From the NCBI GenBank assembly GCA_029244985.1, contig JAQWQD010000037.1, positions 1 through 64,000 on the forward strand: a stretch of DNA of 64,000 nt, read 5' to 3'. The notes under the pieces are model-generated. The model saw only the letters and a list, made by a program, of their open reading frames with translations. It was not told where the DNA came from and ran no database searches. Of this stretch, positions 46,326 to 55,424 are shown piece by piece. This DNA comes from Gammaproteobacteria bacterium (GTDB lineage: Bacteria; Pseudomonadota; Gammaproteobacteria; Pseudomonadales; Pseudohongiellaceae). Numbering within the stretch: the stretch's first letter is position 1; each line of letters opens with the position of its first letter. The translations under genes were made by a program, and so were the position numbers.

Positions 46326-46859
46326 TTACGCTAGCAGGAGCAAATTTAGGTTAATCACCAGGAAAAAGACCATTAAATTGTAAGAGCCATGAGCTAGGGT
46401 AACGGCGAGAAATGGCCTACCACTTTTCTGAGTCCTTTGGGAAATAGCAAGTAGCGCCAAAGCAATCGCTAGAGGCGCTCGCGTCAAGGTATTAATAAGT
46501 GCCAAATACAATGAACTTTCCATAACTCCATGAGCGGTTGCGAAAACAATAGCAGTCACTAAAAATGCAGGGAACCAATTGTCTGCTTGCCCCCACAATT
46601 CTGTAATGCGTTTTACTACCAATAATAAGAGCGTTTGAAATAGAAAAGTTTCAATAGGTGGGCCTAAAAAAATCGCTACAACCCAAGGTGCAGCTTCTAT
46701 ACTTCCAGAATCATTTATATCGAGAATCGTATTAGGATCCAGGAGATAAGTTAGACCGAGAATAAACCCGGTGGCGATTAAGGAAAAAAGCACCGGATAA
46801 AGGATTTGTTTTCGCAGTGAAGTCGTTTTGTTTAACCGAGATAGAGCTCTCGCATACAT
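46326..46859 (-). CDS. CPBP-family-like membrane protein, atypical active site
   Basis: 177 residues with about five hydrophobic spans. The pattern of the CPBP (Abi/CAAX-protease-like) family is visible at GPPIETFLFQTLLL, ATAHGVMESS and LAHGSYNLMVFF, with the histidines in the expected places. The usual EExxxR motif 1 reads ETxxxQ here, so one glutamate and the arginine are missing and protease activity is uncertain. It lies 53 bases before the PqqB-like gene on the same strand and 31 bases after the glycosylase gene. Confidence 0.65.
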   Translation of the reverse strand: MYARALSRLNKTTSLRKQILYPVLFSLIATGFILGLTYLLDPNTILDINDSGSIEAAPWVVAIFLGPPIETFLFQTLLLLVVKRITELWGQADNWFPAFLVTAIVFATAHGVMESSLYLALINTLTRAPLAIALALLAISQRTQKSGRPFLAVTLAHGSYNLMVFFLVINLNLLLLA

Positions 46860-46890
46860 GACTAATTTAAATTCCTCAGCTAGGGTCTAT

Positions 46891-47568
46891 TTACTGAAAA
46901 TTCTCGCCCACTGAACATGCTGCTATTCGACTCAAGTGACTAAATGGCAGTTTTGTTTCCTCGTGCCACTCATTGAATTGACCCTGTACTTTTTTTAAAT
47001 CTCGTTGACTAGTGGGACGCTCAGCTATTTCAAGCCCAGCACTCTTCAATGTGACAACTACGTCTTTAGACAGGATAAAACCATCCTTGCCAACCCTGCG
47101 CAAAAAGTACATCCCAGAATTTCCACCTAAACGGGAGCCGTGTTTTTTCAAATAATTCATCAATCCAATCTGGTTGGTAGCGGGCCAATTCGCCATCAAT
47201 CTTCCGAAACTACCTAACTCTCGAACAGTTTCTTGTATAAAAAACACATTTTCTCGAAGGGCCCTGATTTTTTGCCAATTGCGAACAACTCTGCGGTCAG
47301 CCGTATAGGCCTCCCATTGCTCCGATGATAGTAAGCCCAGTTTGTTAGGGTCGAATTTAAAAAAAGCTTCTTCAAACTCTGGCCATTTATTTTCAATCAC
47401 TTTCCAGCTGAATCCAGCTTGATTTACAACCTTCGTCATCATGGCCAAATAGCGATCATCACCTAGGGATTCTAACTTTTTAGTAGCTAAGTTCTTCGGT
47501 AAGAGTTTTTTTAGTCCTACAACTCCCTTTCGCTTTTCCGCACGCGCTCGTATCTGAGCAAACTTCAT
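46891..47568 (-). CDS. DNA-3-methyladenine glycosylase I-like protein
   Basis: Base-excision glycosylase of the Tag/HhH family. The 225 residues include DDRYLAMMTKVVNQAGFSWKVIE, typical of the Tag N-terminal helices, PEFEEAFFKFDPNKLG, and IRALRENVFFIQETVRELGSF, which corresponds to the helix-hairpin region. FLRRVGKDGFILSKDVV also fits. The N-terminal cysteine that binds zinc in E. coli Tag is not obvious. It probably removes alkylated adenine. Confidence 0.75.
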   Translation of the reverse strand: MKFAQIRARAEKRKGVVGLKKLLPKNLATKKLESLGDDRYLAMMTKVVNQAGFSWKVIENKWPEFEEAFFKFDPNKLGLLSSEQWEAYTADRRVVRNWQKIRALRENVFFIQETVRELGSFGRLMANWPATNQIGLMNYLKKHGSRLGGNSGMYFLRRVGKDGFILSKDVVVTLKSAGLEIAERPTSQRDLKKVQGQFNEWHEETKLPFSHLSRIAACSVGENFQ

Positions 47569-47599
47569 TAGTTTGATACTCTAAGGATAGATTGTGAGA

Positions 47600-48001
47600 C
47601 TAATTAGATGGGTAGGAAAGGTCGAAATCTACTCGCATGACGCCTGGAACCGCCCGTACCACACCACCCAAGCTTTGCTGGACAGTGCCAATATTACCTG
47701 GGGTTCGGAGGCCACCACAATCTTCACAAGCCATTGAGCCGCTAATCAGCACAATACCTTCGTTAACTTCAACAGTGAATCCACCGGGAAGGTCGGCCGC
47801 ACTTACTAAAGCCGATTCAACTTGCACCCGGATGCCATCATCAACTGCAACATCAGCTGCGGACACATTACTTGCCACTCTTGCAGAGCTCTCAATTGAA
47901 TCTGTTTCAGCTGGTTGCGAGCTATCGCCACATGCTGTGAGTAAAATTAATGATGACAGAATAACCAGAAAAGATTGTGTAACTTTATTGATAGTTTCCA
48001 T
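47600..48001 (-). CDS. BON-domain-like lipoprotein
   Basis: 133 residues with a lipoprotein signal peptide ending ILLTACGDS (Cys24). A low-complexity linker follows, then one BON-like unit (RVQVESAL...GGFTVEVNEGIVLISGSM...VPGVMRVDFDLSY). The insertion CEDCGGLRTPGN adds an unusual CxxC. BON domains usually bind phospholipid membranes in the periplasm. It is transcribed in the same direction as the glycosylase gene, 31 bases away. Confidence 0.6.
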   Translation of the reverse strand: METINKVTQSFLVILSSLILLTACGDSSQPAETDSIESSARVASNVSAADVAVDDGIRVQVESALVSAADLPGGFTVEVNEGIVLISGSMACEDCGGLRTPGNIGTVQQSLGGVVRAVPGVMRVDFDLSYPSN

Positions 48002-48114
48002 GATTGATTTCTGCCTTAAGATAATTCCGCTTGTTTTGTTAATCGTTAGTAAGCTGATTTGTTAGCAATATCCGTTCTTAACGACAATGTGAGCTTTTCA
48101 TTCACTTACTGGTT

Positions 48115-48498
48115 TTATCCAACAACCGAAACTTCTGTTTCCTTGTTGGTTTTGTACTTAACTTCTCCGCCTCCTGCTTTAAAGGCAGTGAGCAACGTTT
48201 CTACTCTAACCCGGAATTCACCCTGAGCGAGCCATTCCATATCTTGGACCTGGATAGCATTAACATCTTTGAGGTCATCCAGCACACCGCGAAAGAAAGT
48301 TTCCGGATCGCTTCTGCGTATATGCAGAGAAGGCTCGCCCGCCCACCAATCAGCGTCATCGGGTATACCTTCTTCCTTATTCCCCTGCTGGAATCCAGCA
48401 TTAAGGTCCTGATAATGCATAAACAATTTTTCACAGGACAAATCAGCGACGCTTTCGTTGCCTTCAGTTCGCAGTAGTAAAAAATCGCGCCGCTTCAT
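48115..48498 (-). CDS. Small protein of unknown function after the molybdenum hydroxylase operon
   Basis: 127 residues, soluble and acidic, starting MKRRDFLLLRTEG. The twin-Arg-like KRRDF is not followed by a hydrophobic stretch, so it is not a plausible Tat signal. The core has KLFMHYQDLNAG, DADWWAGEPSLHIRRSD and VETLLTAFKAGGGEVKY. I do not recognise the family. It begins 15 bases after the FAD-subunit stop codon on the same strand, so it is probably the fourth gene of the operon and may be an assembly or maturation factor (inference). Confidence 0.6.
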   Translation of the reverse strand: MKRRDFLLLRTEGNESVADLSCEKLFMHYQDLNAGFQQGNKEEGIPDDADWWAGEPSLHIRRSDPETFFRGVLDDLKDVNAIQVQDMEWLAQGEFRVRVETLLTAFKAGGGEVKYKTNKETEVSVVG

Positions 48499-48513
48499 TT
48501 AAAATACATGAAT

Positions 48514-49500
48514 TTAGCCAGCGGCCAAACTCAATATCGCTCGCTCAATTGCTGCACTTGTCATCGGCAACTTATGTGCATTATTGGACAGAGGCTGTGA
48601 ATCTTGAATGCCAATCTCACCTGCTTCTTGTGCCACCGCTGCACTAATCTGTTTGCCGATAAGAAAATCTTCCACAGCTTGCACTCGCCAGGGAATTGGC
48701 GCCACGCCAGCGAGAATGACTTTCGCATCTTGCACCGAATTGCCATCTCTTTGAATTACAGTAGCCACGCCAATTTCAGCATGGGTCCAAGCCTCTCGAT
48801 CCATGACTTTGTGATAGGTGCTCACCGTATTGGCAGAAACATTAGGGATACGTACACCTGTTAGTAGTTCGCTTTCTGCCAGAGAATTCTCCCGCACTGG
48901 GTTAGTAATAGGCAGCAGAAAAAAATCTTCAGCCGATACTTCACGATCACCATTGGGGCCTGTTACCTGAAATACCGCATCAAATGCGACTAGCGCCGGC
49001 GCAACATCTGAAGGGTGTACTATGTAAGAAGGACCACCACCAAAAATGGCATGCTGACCATTCTCACCATTAACAGAAAAGCATTCTTCGCCACCGGCTT
49101 TAAAACAATTAAAGCCATTTCGATAGTACCAGCACCATGGGCGTTGAGTAACATTCCCTGCCAAGGTGCCAACGTTTCGAATCTGAGGAGTACCAACCGA
49201 ACCAGCTGCTTGAGCAATTGCTGCTAAGCCTGAGATTACTAAAGGATCTTCTGAAAGTTCAGTCAGAGTGACTAAGCCACCAATAGAAACGCCAGCACCA
49301 TTTGACTCGATAATACGACCATCAGGCACACTGCGCAGATTGATAATGACATCGGCAGCATCGGTGCCGTCTTTGACCTGTTGCAGAAGATCGGTACCGC
49401 CGCCAGAAAAAGCGACGGACTGCCCCTGATCGCTAGCTTGCTGTGCTGCCACTGCCGCTTGATTAAAACTAGTCGCATTGATATTCGTCAGTGATTTCAT
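48514..49500 (-). CDS. Molybdenum hydroxylase, FAD subunit (PaoB/YagS-like)
   Basis: 328 residues; the medium subunit that carries FAD and, probably, a 4Fe-4S cluster. FAD-binding segments are VAFSGGGTDLLQQVKDG and AAGSVGTPQIRNVGTLAGNV. The insertion TQRPWCWYYRNGFNC...ECFSV provides the extra cysteines that bind 4Fe-4S in E. coli PaoB and 4-hydroxybenzoyl-CoA reductase. It overlaps the molybdenum subunit gene by 4 bases. Together the three subunits form an aldehyde- or xanthine-type hydroxylase. Confidence 0.88.
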   Translation of the reverse strand: MKSLTNINATSFNQAAVAAQQASDQGQSVAFSGGGTDLLQQVKDGTDAADVIINLRSVPDGRIIESNGAGVSIGGLVTLTELSEDPLVISGLAAIAQAAGSVGTPQIRNVGTLAGNVTQRPWCWYYRNGFNCFKAGGEECFSVNGENGQHAIFGGGPSYIVHPSDVAPALVAFDAVFQVTGPNGDREVSAEDFFLLPITNPVRENSLAESELLTGVRIPNVSANTVSTYHKVMDREAWTHAEIGVATVIQRDGNSVQDAKVILAGVAPIPWRVQAVEDFLIGKQISAAVAQEAGEIGIQDSQPLSNNAHKLPMTSAAIERAILSLAAG

Positions 49501-51665
49501 GCCATTGCTCCTAGAATCTTATCTCGCGTTATTGGCAAAGACGTCATGCGCTTGCCAGTCGCATTTGCTACTGCGTTTGCTACCGCAGCAGGTGCTAGGA
49601 TGATGCCCGACTCACCTGCTGTTTTGGCACCAAAAGGTCCGTATCCATCATCCACTTCAATAAAGTGCACATCGATATCTGGAATATCTTTGTGAGTTAG
49701 ATGACGACCTCGGTAATAACCCGGCGTTAAAGGCTGACCAGTTTTGGGATCATAAAGCAAGTTCTCATGGAGTGCCTGACCTATGCCCTGGAGTGTTGCA
49801 CCGCGAATTTGATCTCGCGCTGTTGTCGGATTAATTATTCGTCCAGATTCATGGACAGCGGTATATTTCAAAATTCGCGTACTACCCACGCGGGTATCTA
49901 CTTCGACTTCCACGAAGTGCGCACCAAAACATTGTCTGGTCTTCCCGTCGGTGGTCGGTGTTGGAGAAGCAGACGCGATTAACACATCACTACCTGACGG
50001 CATACCTCCGTCAGCAATCTGGCGTTGGAGATCTTGCACAGCTTCCACTACCGCTATACCTGTCATGATCGTAGTTCGGCTGCCTGACTCTCCTACAGAA
50101 TATGGACAGCGGTCGGTATCACCCCAAACTACCTCCACCTGACTCAAAGGCACATTTAAAGCCTCTGCTGCAATCATTCCCATAGTGGTCTTGGCCCCTG
50201 GGCCAATGTCGGTAACACCGACATAAAGTGTGTATTCTTCACGAGCATTCACGCGAACAATTGCGCTGGATGTTCCAACACCGGCTCTAAACATCATAAA
50301 AGAGAATCCGGCTCCACGCTTAATTGGCCCATCATCTGAGCCAGGTACAACTTTGCGTCGTGACTGCCAATTAAAGCGATCAACACCGTCATCTATAACT
50401 TCTTCCAATGAATAGTTTGTAAACTGTTGCTCTTCAGTGGGGCGACGCATATTTATTTTTGTGAACTCAACTGGATCCATACCAATCTGATAAGCCACTT
50501 CATCCATCATATTTTCTACACCATAAAAGCCATGCGGTTCCGATGGTGCTCGAAAATTTCCAGACGTCGTTCGATTAGTATAAACAGGATGAATTTCCCG
50601 ATAGCGGTTTGGACAGCCATAAGCATCCATGCCGCTAATTCCACCCGAATTTTTCCGATAAGGGCCCATTCCACTGTATCCACGAAGTTCCATCGCAGTC
50701 ACAGTTCCATCTTCTTTAACGCCTATTTTATAGTTTTGCACTGTTGGCCAGCGACCATGGACACCAAGCCAATCTTCTCGGCGAGAATACTCCAACATCA
50801 CCGGAACGCCGGCTCGTCGTGAAAGGGTAGCTGCTACAAGGTCTGCGTCTTGATTCTGGTTCTTGTTACCAAATCCACCACCCATATATTTGGTAATTAC
50901 CTGAACCTGATGATCTTCCAAACCGAGATCTCGAGCAGTATCGTGACGACAATTGGATATACCTTGTGAAGGTGTGTAAAGCACCAACTTATCTCTCTGC
51001 CAATGGGCCAGAGCACAGCGAGGTTCCATTTGAGCATTGTGAATAAAGCTGGTTTCATAACGTTCCTCGAAGACGTGATCAGCTTCTTCGAAGCCTGCTT
51101 CTACATCACCTATATCGGAAACCATAGGCTTAAGCTCTCCACGGAAATCTGGACAGAGATTTCCTTCTGGCCAGATTTGCGGGGCACCGTCAGCCAAACT
51201 TTCTTCAGGCTCTAGAACGAAAGGCAGTTCTTCATACTCTACCTTTATAAGTGTCAGTGCTTGAGCAGCGATATGCCGATCGGTTGCAGCTACTGCCGCT
51301 ACAGAATCACCGACAAAGCGAACAGGATTATTAAAAATATAGCGGCGGTGCAGAGTCGCGTCTTTCGTTGGATCGTTATACTGACGACCTCCGTTTACTG
51401 AACCTGACCCCCACACCACTTGTGCATCTTCATGAGTAATAATACTCCTCACTCCAGGAAGCGCTGCAGCCTCAGTAGTATCGATGCTTACTATGCGGGC
51501 ATGTGGATGCGGACTCCGCAGGACTTTAGCATAGAGCATGCCTGGTAATTTCCAATCTCGGGTGTATTTCGCCTGGCCTGTCACCCGCTCTACTGCGTCT
51601 ACACGTGCCGTTTCATTGCCAATAATATTAAGTGGCTCTAATCCAGTACGGGTTAATTCGCTCAT
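49497..51665 (-). CDS. Molybdenum hydroxylase, molybdopterin subunit (PaoC/YagR-like)
   Basis: 722 residues, the large catalytic subunit of a xanthine-dehydrogenase-family enzyme. It begins with ARVDAVERVTGQAKYTRDW, has GGGFGNKNQNQD (molybdopterin-binding), FRAPSEPHGFYGVEN and the catalytic glutamate in AGESGIILAPAAVANA near the C-terminus. The length and residues are closest to the periplasmic aldehyde oxidoreductase PaoC. The substrate is probably an aromatic or aliphatic aldehyde rather than xanthine, but it cannot be fixed from sequence. No PaoD/XdhC maturation chaperone is encoded in the window. Confidence 0.9.
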   Translation of the reverse strand: MSELTRTGLEPLNIIGNETARVDAVERVTGQAKYTRDWKLPGMLYAKVLRSPHPHARIVSIDTTEAAALPGVRSIITHEDAQVVWGSGSVNGGRQYNDPTKDATLHRRYIFNNPVRFVGDSVAAVAATDRHIAAQALTLIKVEYEELPFVLEPEESLADGAPQIWPEGNLCPDFRGELKPMVSDIGDVEAGFEEADHVFEERYETSFIHNAQMEPRCALAHWQRDKLVLYTPSQGISNCRHDTARDLGLEDHQVQVITKYMGGGFGNKNQNQDADLVAATLSRRAGVPVMLEYSRREDWLGVHGRWPTVQNYKIGVKEDGTVTAMELRGYSGMGPYRKNSGGISGMDAYGCPNRYREIHPVYTNRTTSGNFRAPSEPHGFYGVENMMDEVAYQIGMDPVEFTKINMRRPTEEQQFTNYSLEEVIDDGVDRFNWQSRRKVVPGSDDGPIKRGAGFSFMMFRAGVGTSSAIVRVNAREEYTLYVGVTDIGPGAKTTMGMIAAEALNVPLSQVEVVWGDTDRCPYSVGESGSRTTIMTGIAVVEAVQDLQRQIADGGMPSGSDVLIASASPTPTTDGKTRQCFGAHFVEVEVDTRVGSTRILKYTAVHESGRIINPTTARDQIRGATLQGIGQALHENLLYDPKTGQPLTPGYYRGRHLTHKDIPDIDVHFIEVDDGYGPFGAKTAGESGIILAPAAVANAVANATGKRMTSLPITRDKILGAMA

Positions 51666-52360
51666 GCCACACCTCCTTGTTCGCCTGCCATAACTACAGC
51701 TTCAACGATCGAGTTGTAATTGGAACAGCGGCAAAGGTTTCCTACCATCGCGTCTTTTACTTCATCAGTGGTCGGTGAGGGGTTGTTGTTTAAAAGTGCT
51801 GTCGCTGTCATTAATTGGCCTGGAGTACAAAAACCACATTGAGGTCCATTATTCGCCACAAAAGCCTCTTGCACAGGGTTTAATTCGCCGTTGACTGCCA
51901 AGCCTTCCACAGTTTGAATGTTGGCTCCATTGGCCCACACAGCTAATTGGCTACATGAGTAGATTGGTTGACCATCCATTATAACTGTGCACGCACCACA
52001 CTCACTGCGATTGCATCCAATCTTGGTTCCGGTCAAATCCAACTCATCTCTCAGAAGTTCAGCGAGCGTCCAGCGGTCCTCCACTTCCAAGCTGTGCTGA
52101 ATGCCATTAACTGTAACGCTAATTGCGGTTCTGGCTGCAGAATTCGAAGATTGGGCTTGGGCCGTTGATATTCCGAGTGCTGAGATTCCAGCACCAGCAA
52201 CTACTGCCGCTCCGGATCCCTCTAAGAAGTCTCGCCTGGACTGCTGTTGTGGGTCAAGGCCTCGGGTTGGATCTGCATACTTCACCACAGGATCTATATT
52301 CGAGTCTAAGTCAGACCGATTGTCCCGCTTATCTTTGTTGCGCATGGGGCTGCTCCTCAT
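51662..52360 (-). CDS. Molybdenum hydroxylase, 2Fe-2S subunit with Tat signal (PaoA/YagT-like)
   Basis: 232 residues; the small electron-transfer subunit. An N-terminal Tat signal (SRRDFLEGSGAAVVAGAG) shows that the assembled complex is exported folded. The plant-type 2Fe-2S site is GCNRSECGACTVIMDGQPIYSC, shown by its cysteines (C-x4-C-x2-C), and the second cluster is QCGFCTPGQ and NLCRCSNYNS. It overlaps the molybdenum subunit gene by 4 bases. The start could be either of two close ATGs (52360 or 52345). Confidence 0.9.
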   Translation of the reverse strand: MRSSPMRNKDKRDNRSDLDSNIDPVVKYADPTRGLDPQQQSRRDFLEGSGAAVVAGAGISALGISTAQAQSSNSAARTAISVTVNGIQHSLEVEDRWTLAELLRDELDLTGTKIGCNRSECGACTVIMDGQPIYSCSQLAVWANGANIQTVEGLAVNGELNPVQEAFVANNGPQCGFCTPGQLMTATALLNNNPSPTTDEVKDAMVGNLCRCSNYNSIVEAVVMAGEQGGVA

Positions 52361-52589
52361 TCGCTGGTGATTATCATTATTTCTTGTTAGCTATGGACTA
52401 TATCCGTCTGGGGATGGGGCTTGCAAGGCATTTCGCCCGGCACATAAAACGACTTCAGAGACCGTTAATTACCAGCTATTGTGCATCTAAAGCTACTTAA
52501 TTTTTTGTTCACAGATTCCAAGTTAAAAACCTTCAGCATATACTCTTGGTCAGAGCATTCCACCCATTCTCAAAAATAAGAACAAAACT

Positions 52590-53390
52590 ATGCATAAATT
52601 AGTTATCTCAAACCTAAATCGTCCGATTTTACTATGCCTTTCTTTGCTTCTATTCGGCAACGCAGCTCTAGCTGATTCTATTGCTGGCAGCAATGGAATA
52701 ATTGAAATTACACCATTGGTCCATTCGAGCGTACAACTGGAATACGATGGATTTGTTGTTCAAGTTGACCCTTGGGCGCCCATAGATATCTCTCACGCTA
52801 AAACTGCTGATTTAATCCTGGTCACAGATAGCCCTGGGCATCATTTAGACACTCTAGCAATAGCTGACTTAAGTGATACCTCTACCAGTGTTGTAATAGC
52901 AGAGAACGGATTAGCCCAACTTCCTAATGCGGTTGTAGCAATCAATGGAGAACTACTAAAAGTAGCAGGTGTCACAGTTGAAGCGGTAGCTGCTTATGAT
53001 ATTATAATAGGAGCTCCTGAGCATCCAAAAGGCGATGCCAATGGATATGTTCTCACCTTGGGTGGTAAAAAGTTTTTCTTCGCTGGAGTAACCGAATGCG
53101 TGGATGAAATAAAAGCTTTGCAAGACATTGATGTAGCCTTCATGCCCATGAATATTCCTCTCGCACGCATGACTCCAAAAGCAGCTGCTGACTGCACCAA
53201 AATTCTTAGCCCGGAAGTAGTCTACACTTACCACTTCGACCAAGACTGGGTTCGGCGCCTAGGTAATCCTGATTTTACCGGCTCAACCCTTCCTGGAGGT
53301 TTAAATGTCACAGAGTCCCTTGATGCATTTGAACGCGAATTAACTGGCAGCGGAATCGAATTTCGTCGCGGCGACTGGTATCCAAAGTAG
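52590..53390 (+). CDS. Exported MBL-fold protein with degraded metal site
   Basis: 266 residues with a signal peptide (to about residue 28, ALADS). Overall it follows the UlaG-like metal-dependent hydrolase pattern: ITPLVHSSVQLEYDGFVVQVDPW, LILVTDSPGHHLD, AGVTECVDEI and YTYHFDQDW. The normal HxHxDH motif is reduced to DSPGHHLD, and the aspartate of GDT is replaced (GVT). It therefore probably binds metal poorly or not at all, and may be a binding protein rather than an enzyme. It is divergent from the molybdenum hydroxylase operon. Confidence 0.75.
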   Translation: MHKLVISNLNRPILLCLSLLLFGNAALADSIAGSNGIIEITPLVHSSVQLEYDGFVVQVDPWAPIDISHAKTADLILVTDSPGHHLDTLAIADLSDTSTSVVIAENGLAQLPNAVVAINGELLKVAGVTVEAVAAYDIIIGAPEHPKGDANGYVLTLGGKKFFFAGVTECVDEIKALQDIDVAFMPMNIPLARMTPKAAADCTKILSPEVVYTYHFDQDWVRRLGNPDFTGSTLPGGLNVTESLDAFERELTGSGIEFRRGDWYPK

Positions 53391-53657
53391 ACTGATTCAG
53401 TTGTTGCTCTTATACAAAACCAAATTGGCAAGAATTAGCACTAAGCTTTTTTGTTCGCGCGCATTTACCCTTTTTTTGATTAAAACCTGCTTCACTCCAA
53501 ATATTTAACTTTTGACAAAATTGCTTAAAATAAGAAGCAGGGTTTACTCTAGAAAAAATAAAGGGGCTTCTAAACAAACCTGATTCACTGAGAGGTGACC
53601 AGATAAAGTTTTAAAGCCGGATCAAATTTCTGTCAGCAATTACCCTAAGAAATCAAA

Positions 53658-54260
53658 CTAAGACCGATGCGACTTTTTGCGTAGAGTCAGCACTAGATCC
53701 AATTGACCATGCAATAGCGCCCGTGCCTTATTGGCGCTCATGCCTGCTGCCATGTTGGCAGAAAGACCATGCAAAAATATAGAAATCATACGCACCGCTT
53801 CCTTTGTATCAACTGAGCCTGAAACAAGTTTGACAGATTTTGCCTCATCCACGAGACCAGCCAAGTGTTTATCTAAATGCTGTCGAAATTGTTTTAGTAT
53901 GCGATCAATTTCAGCATCAAAAGGGGCGACTTCGATTAGTGAATTGACAGCTAGGCAGCCCTTCCCTTCTGCACACTGATTTATTGTTGTATCAACCGAA
54001 TTTCTAATGGCATTGATAGGATTTTCTTCACCATTGCGACTTTCTTTTTGAGCTTTCGAGGATTTTTTAAAATAGAGCTTTAGCGCAGAAACGAAAAGCT
54101 GATGCTTATCGCCAAAAGTTTGATAAAGACTAGCTTTGTGTAAGCCAGTTGCCTCTGTGAGATCTGACATGGATGTCGATTCATAGCCTTTTTGCCAGAA
54201 AGCATTCATTGCTGCCACCAGTGCGGCTTCAGGTTCAGCTTTTCGTGGTCTTCCCGCCAT
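53658..54260 (-). CDS. TetR-family transcriptional regulator
   Basis: 200 residues with an N-terminal helix-turn-helix: GRPRKAEPEAALVAAMNAFWQKGYESTSM and DLTEATGLHKASLYQTFGDKHQLFVSAL (shown in two parts). The C-terminal ligand domain (about 70-195) has one cysteine at CAEGKGCLAVNS, as in several AcrR/NemR-like regulators. It lies downstream of the nitrile hydratase operon on the same strand, so it could control that cluster, the molybdenum hydroxylase, or something else. Confidence 0.9.
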   Translation of the reverse strand: MAGRPRKAEPEAALVAAMNAFWQKGYESTSMSDLTEATGLHKASLYQTFGDKHQLFVSALKLYFKKSSKAQKESRNGEENPINAIRNSVDTTINQCAEGKGCLAVNSLIEVAPFDAEIDRILKQFRQHLDKHLAGLVDEAKSVKLVSGSVDTKEAVRMISIFLHGLSANMAAGMSANKARALLHGQLDLVLTLRKKSHRS

Positions 54261-54426
54261 ATCTTCTTATTGGTTTCGACTTGTCTTCTATTATCTAGTT
54301 AGTAGCTGGTTTTTTTGCCACCAAATAGGATCATAATGATGTGCGAGAAAATTGCCAATCGATAATTTAACAAATCAGCGATTTTATTTATATTTTTTGT
54401 CGGGCAACACCTATTTCCCAGCATAT

Positions 54427-54762
54427 TTAATTTAAATCAATCGGATGACCATGGGGAGTAGTCAAATAAGCTTGGCGCCACTGGTCTGTCTTGTCCATAA
54501 GATCCGTATTTGTAGTCAAGCCTTTCGCCAAACTGATTTTTTCGAGCGCTCTTAACCAATGTTGATAGTATGTTTTGCCGAAATCTAGATCTCCGGCTTG
54601 TTGTGCTAACTTAATTTCTTCACTGAGATATTTTGTCCATTCACTCCAACTAAATTGCCCAGCTTTATGTAGGGCTAAGACAAGCGCAAAAGCTTGTGCT
54701 TCCCATGGCGCATTAAATATAGGGCCACTCTCGTCTTTAGGCTGGGCAGGAAGACTCTGCAT
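54427..54762 (-). CDS. Nitrile hydratase activator/accessory protein (P14K-like)
   Basis: 111 residues from the ATG at 54762, whose A is the last base of the beta-subunit stop codon (TAATG); this makes MQSLPAQP the start. It resembles the cobalt-type nitrile hydratase activators, which carry cobalt into the alpha subunit by subunit swapping. Visible family features are FNAPWEAQAFALVLALHKAG, FSWSEWTKYLSEEI and YYQHWLRALEKISLAKGL. The end is DLN with no metal-binding tail. It is the third gene of the operon. Confidence 0.88.
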   Translation of the reverse strand: MQSLPAQPKDESGPIFNAPWEAQAFALVLALHKAGQFSWSEWTKYLSEEIKLAQQAGDLDFGKTYYQHWLRALEKISLAKGLTTNTDLMDKTDQWRQAYLTTPHGHPIDLN

Positions 54763-55424
54763 TAATTTGAGGACCTTAAATAGGGTTCCCACAAATCAAT
54801 TATCACTTCGTCGTTTCTAATATCAGATCTCCAAAGTTCCTTCCCAGAAAATCGGACTGCATATAAATGTTCCCCAGAAACAAGCCCCTCAACACTCTTG
54901 TCTGGAAAAATATGTCCGCCATGATGAATTTCTATTTTACCAACACAGCCTTGCACATAAGTGGGCACGCGACTGTGCCCATGCGTGAAATTTCGTATAA
55001 CTCTTACATGATCACCAACACAAAACACAGCCCCCACATCTAGCCCCATTTCGGTTGGCCCCCCGGAGCTTAGAATTTTTTTTACGTCTTCTCTGGTAGG
55101 GACAGGAAATTCTTGACTTACTGTTTGTTGCGATATTCCACTGAGAAGTTCTGCTTCACTTATAAGTCCTTTCTCTACTAGTAGTTTACTGACGCCCTCA
55201 TACCAATTCTCGTAGTAGGAGTTCTCGAGATAGTTGATGGGGTGCTGACGTTCGCGGGCATATCGCGACTGATCAATATTCCACTTTCCCAGCATACCTG
55301 TTGCCAAGGTTAAGCCAAATATCCTCCGTTCCCAGTCCGCATGAAACACAGGTTCTTCCGCTTCAGATTCCGGGTTTATTGGACCCAGCCCTTGCTTACC
55401 ACCAAGATCATGCCCACCCTGCAT
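54762..55424 (-). CDS. Nitrile hydratase beta subunit
   Basis: Non-catalytic partner that shapes the active site and binds alpha. Translation starts at 55424 ([14 protein letters not shown]), which overlaps the alpha stop codon by one base (TAATG); the longer open frame is not used. 220 residues is normal. Signatures are MQGGHDLGG at the start, FHADWERRIFGLTLATGMLGKW, YYENWYEGVSKLLVEKGL, FCVGDHVRVIRNFTHGHSRVP and the C-terminal DLWEPYL. It sits between alpha and the activator gene. Confidence 0.92.
   Translation of the reverse strand: MQGGHDLGGKQGLGPINPESEAEEPVFHADWERRIFGLTLATGMLGKWNIDQSRYARERQHPINYLENSYYENWYEGVSKLLVEKGLISEAELLSGISQQTVSQEFPVPTREDVKKILSSGGPTEMGLDVGAVFCVGDHVRVIRNFTHGHSRVPTYVQGCVGKIEIHHGGHIFPDKSVEGLVSGEHLYAVRFSGKELWRSDIRNDEVIIDLWEPYLRSSN

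Noticed and set aside
47637..48065. 142-codon plus-strand open frame antisense to the BON lipoprotein gene
   Set aside because: The minus-strand frame has a lipobox and BON pattern; the plus-strand translation is threonine/serine-rich without structure.
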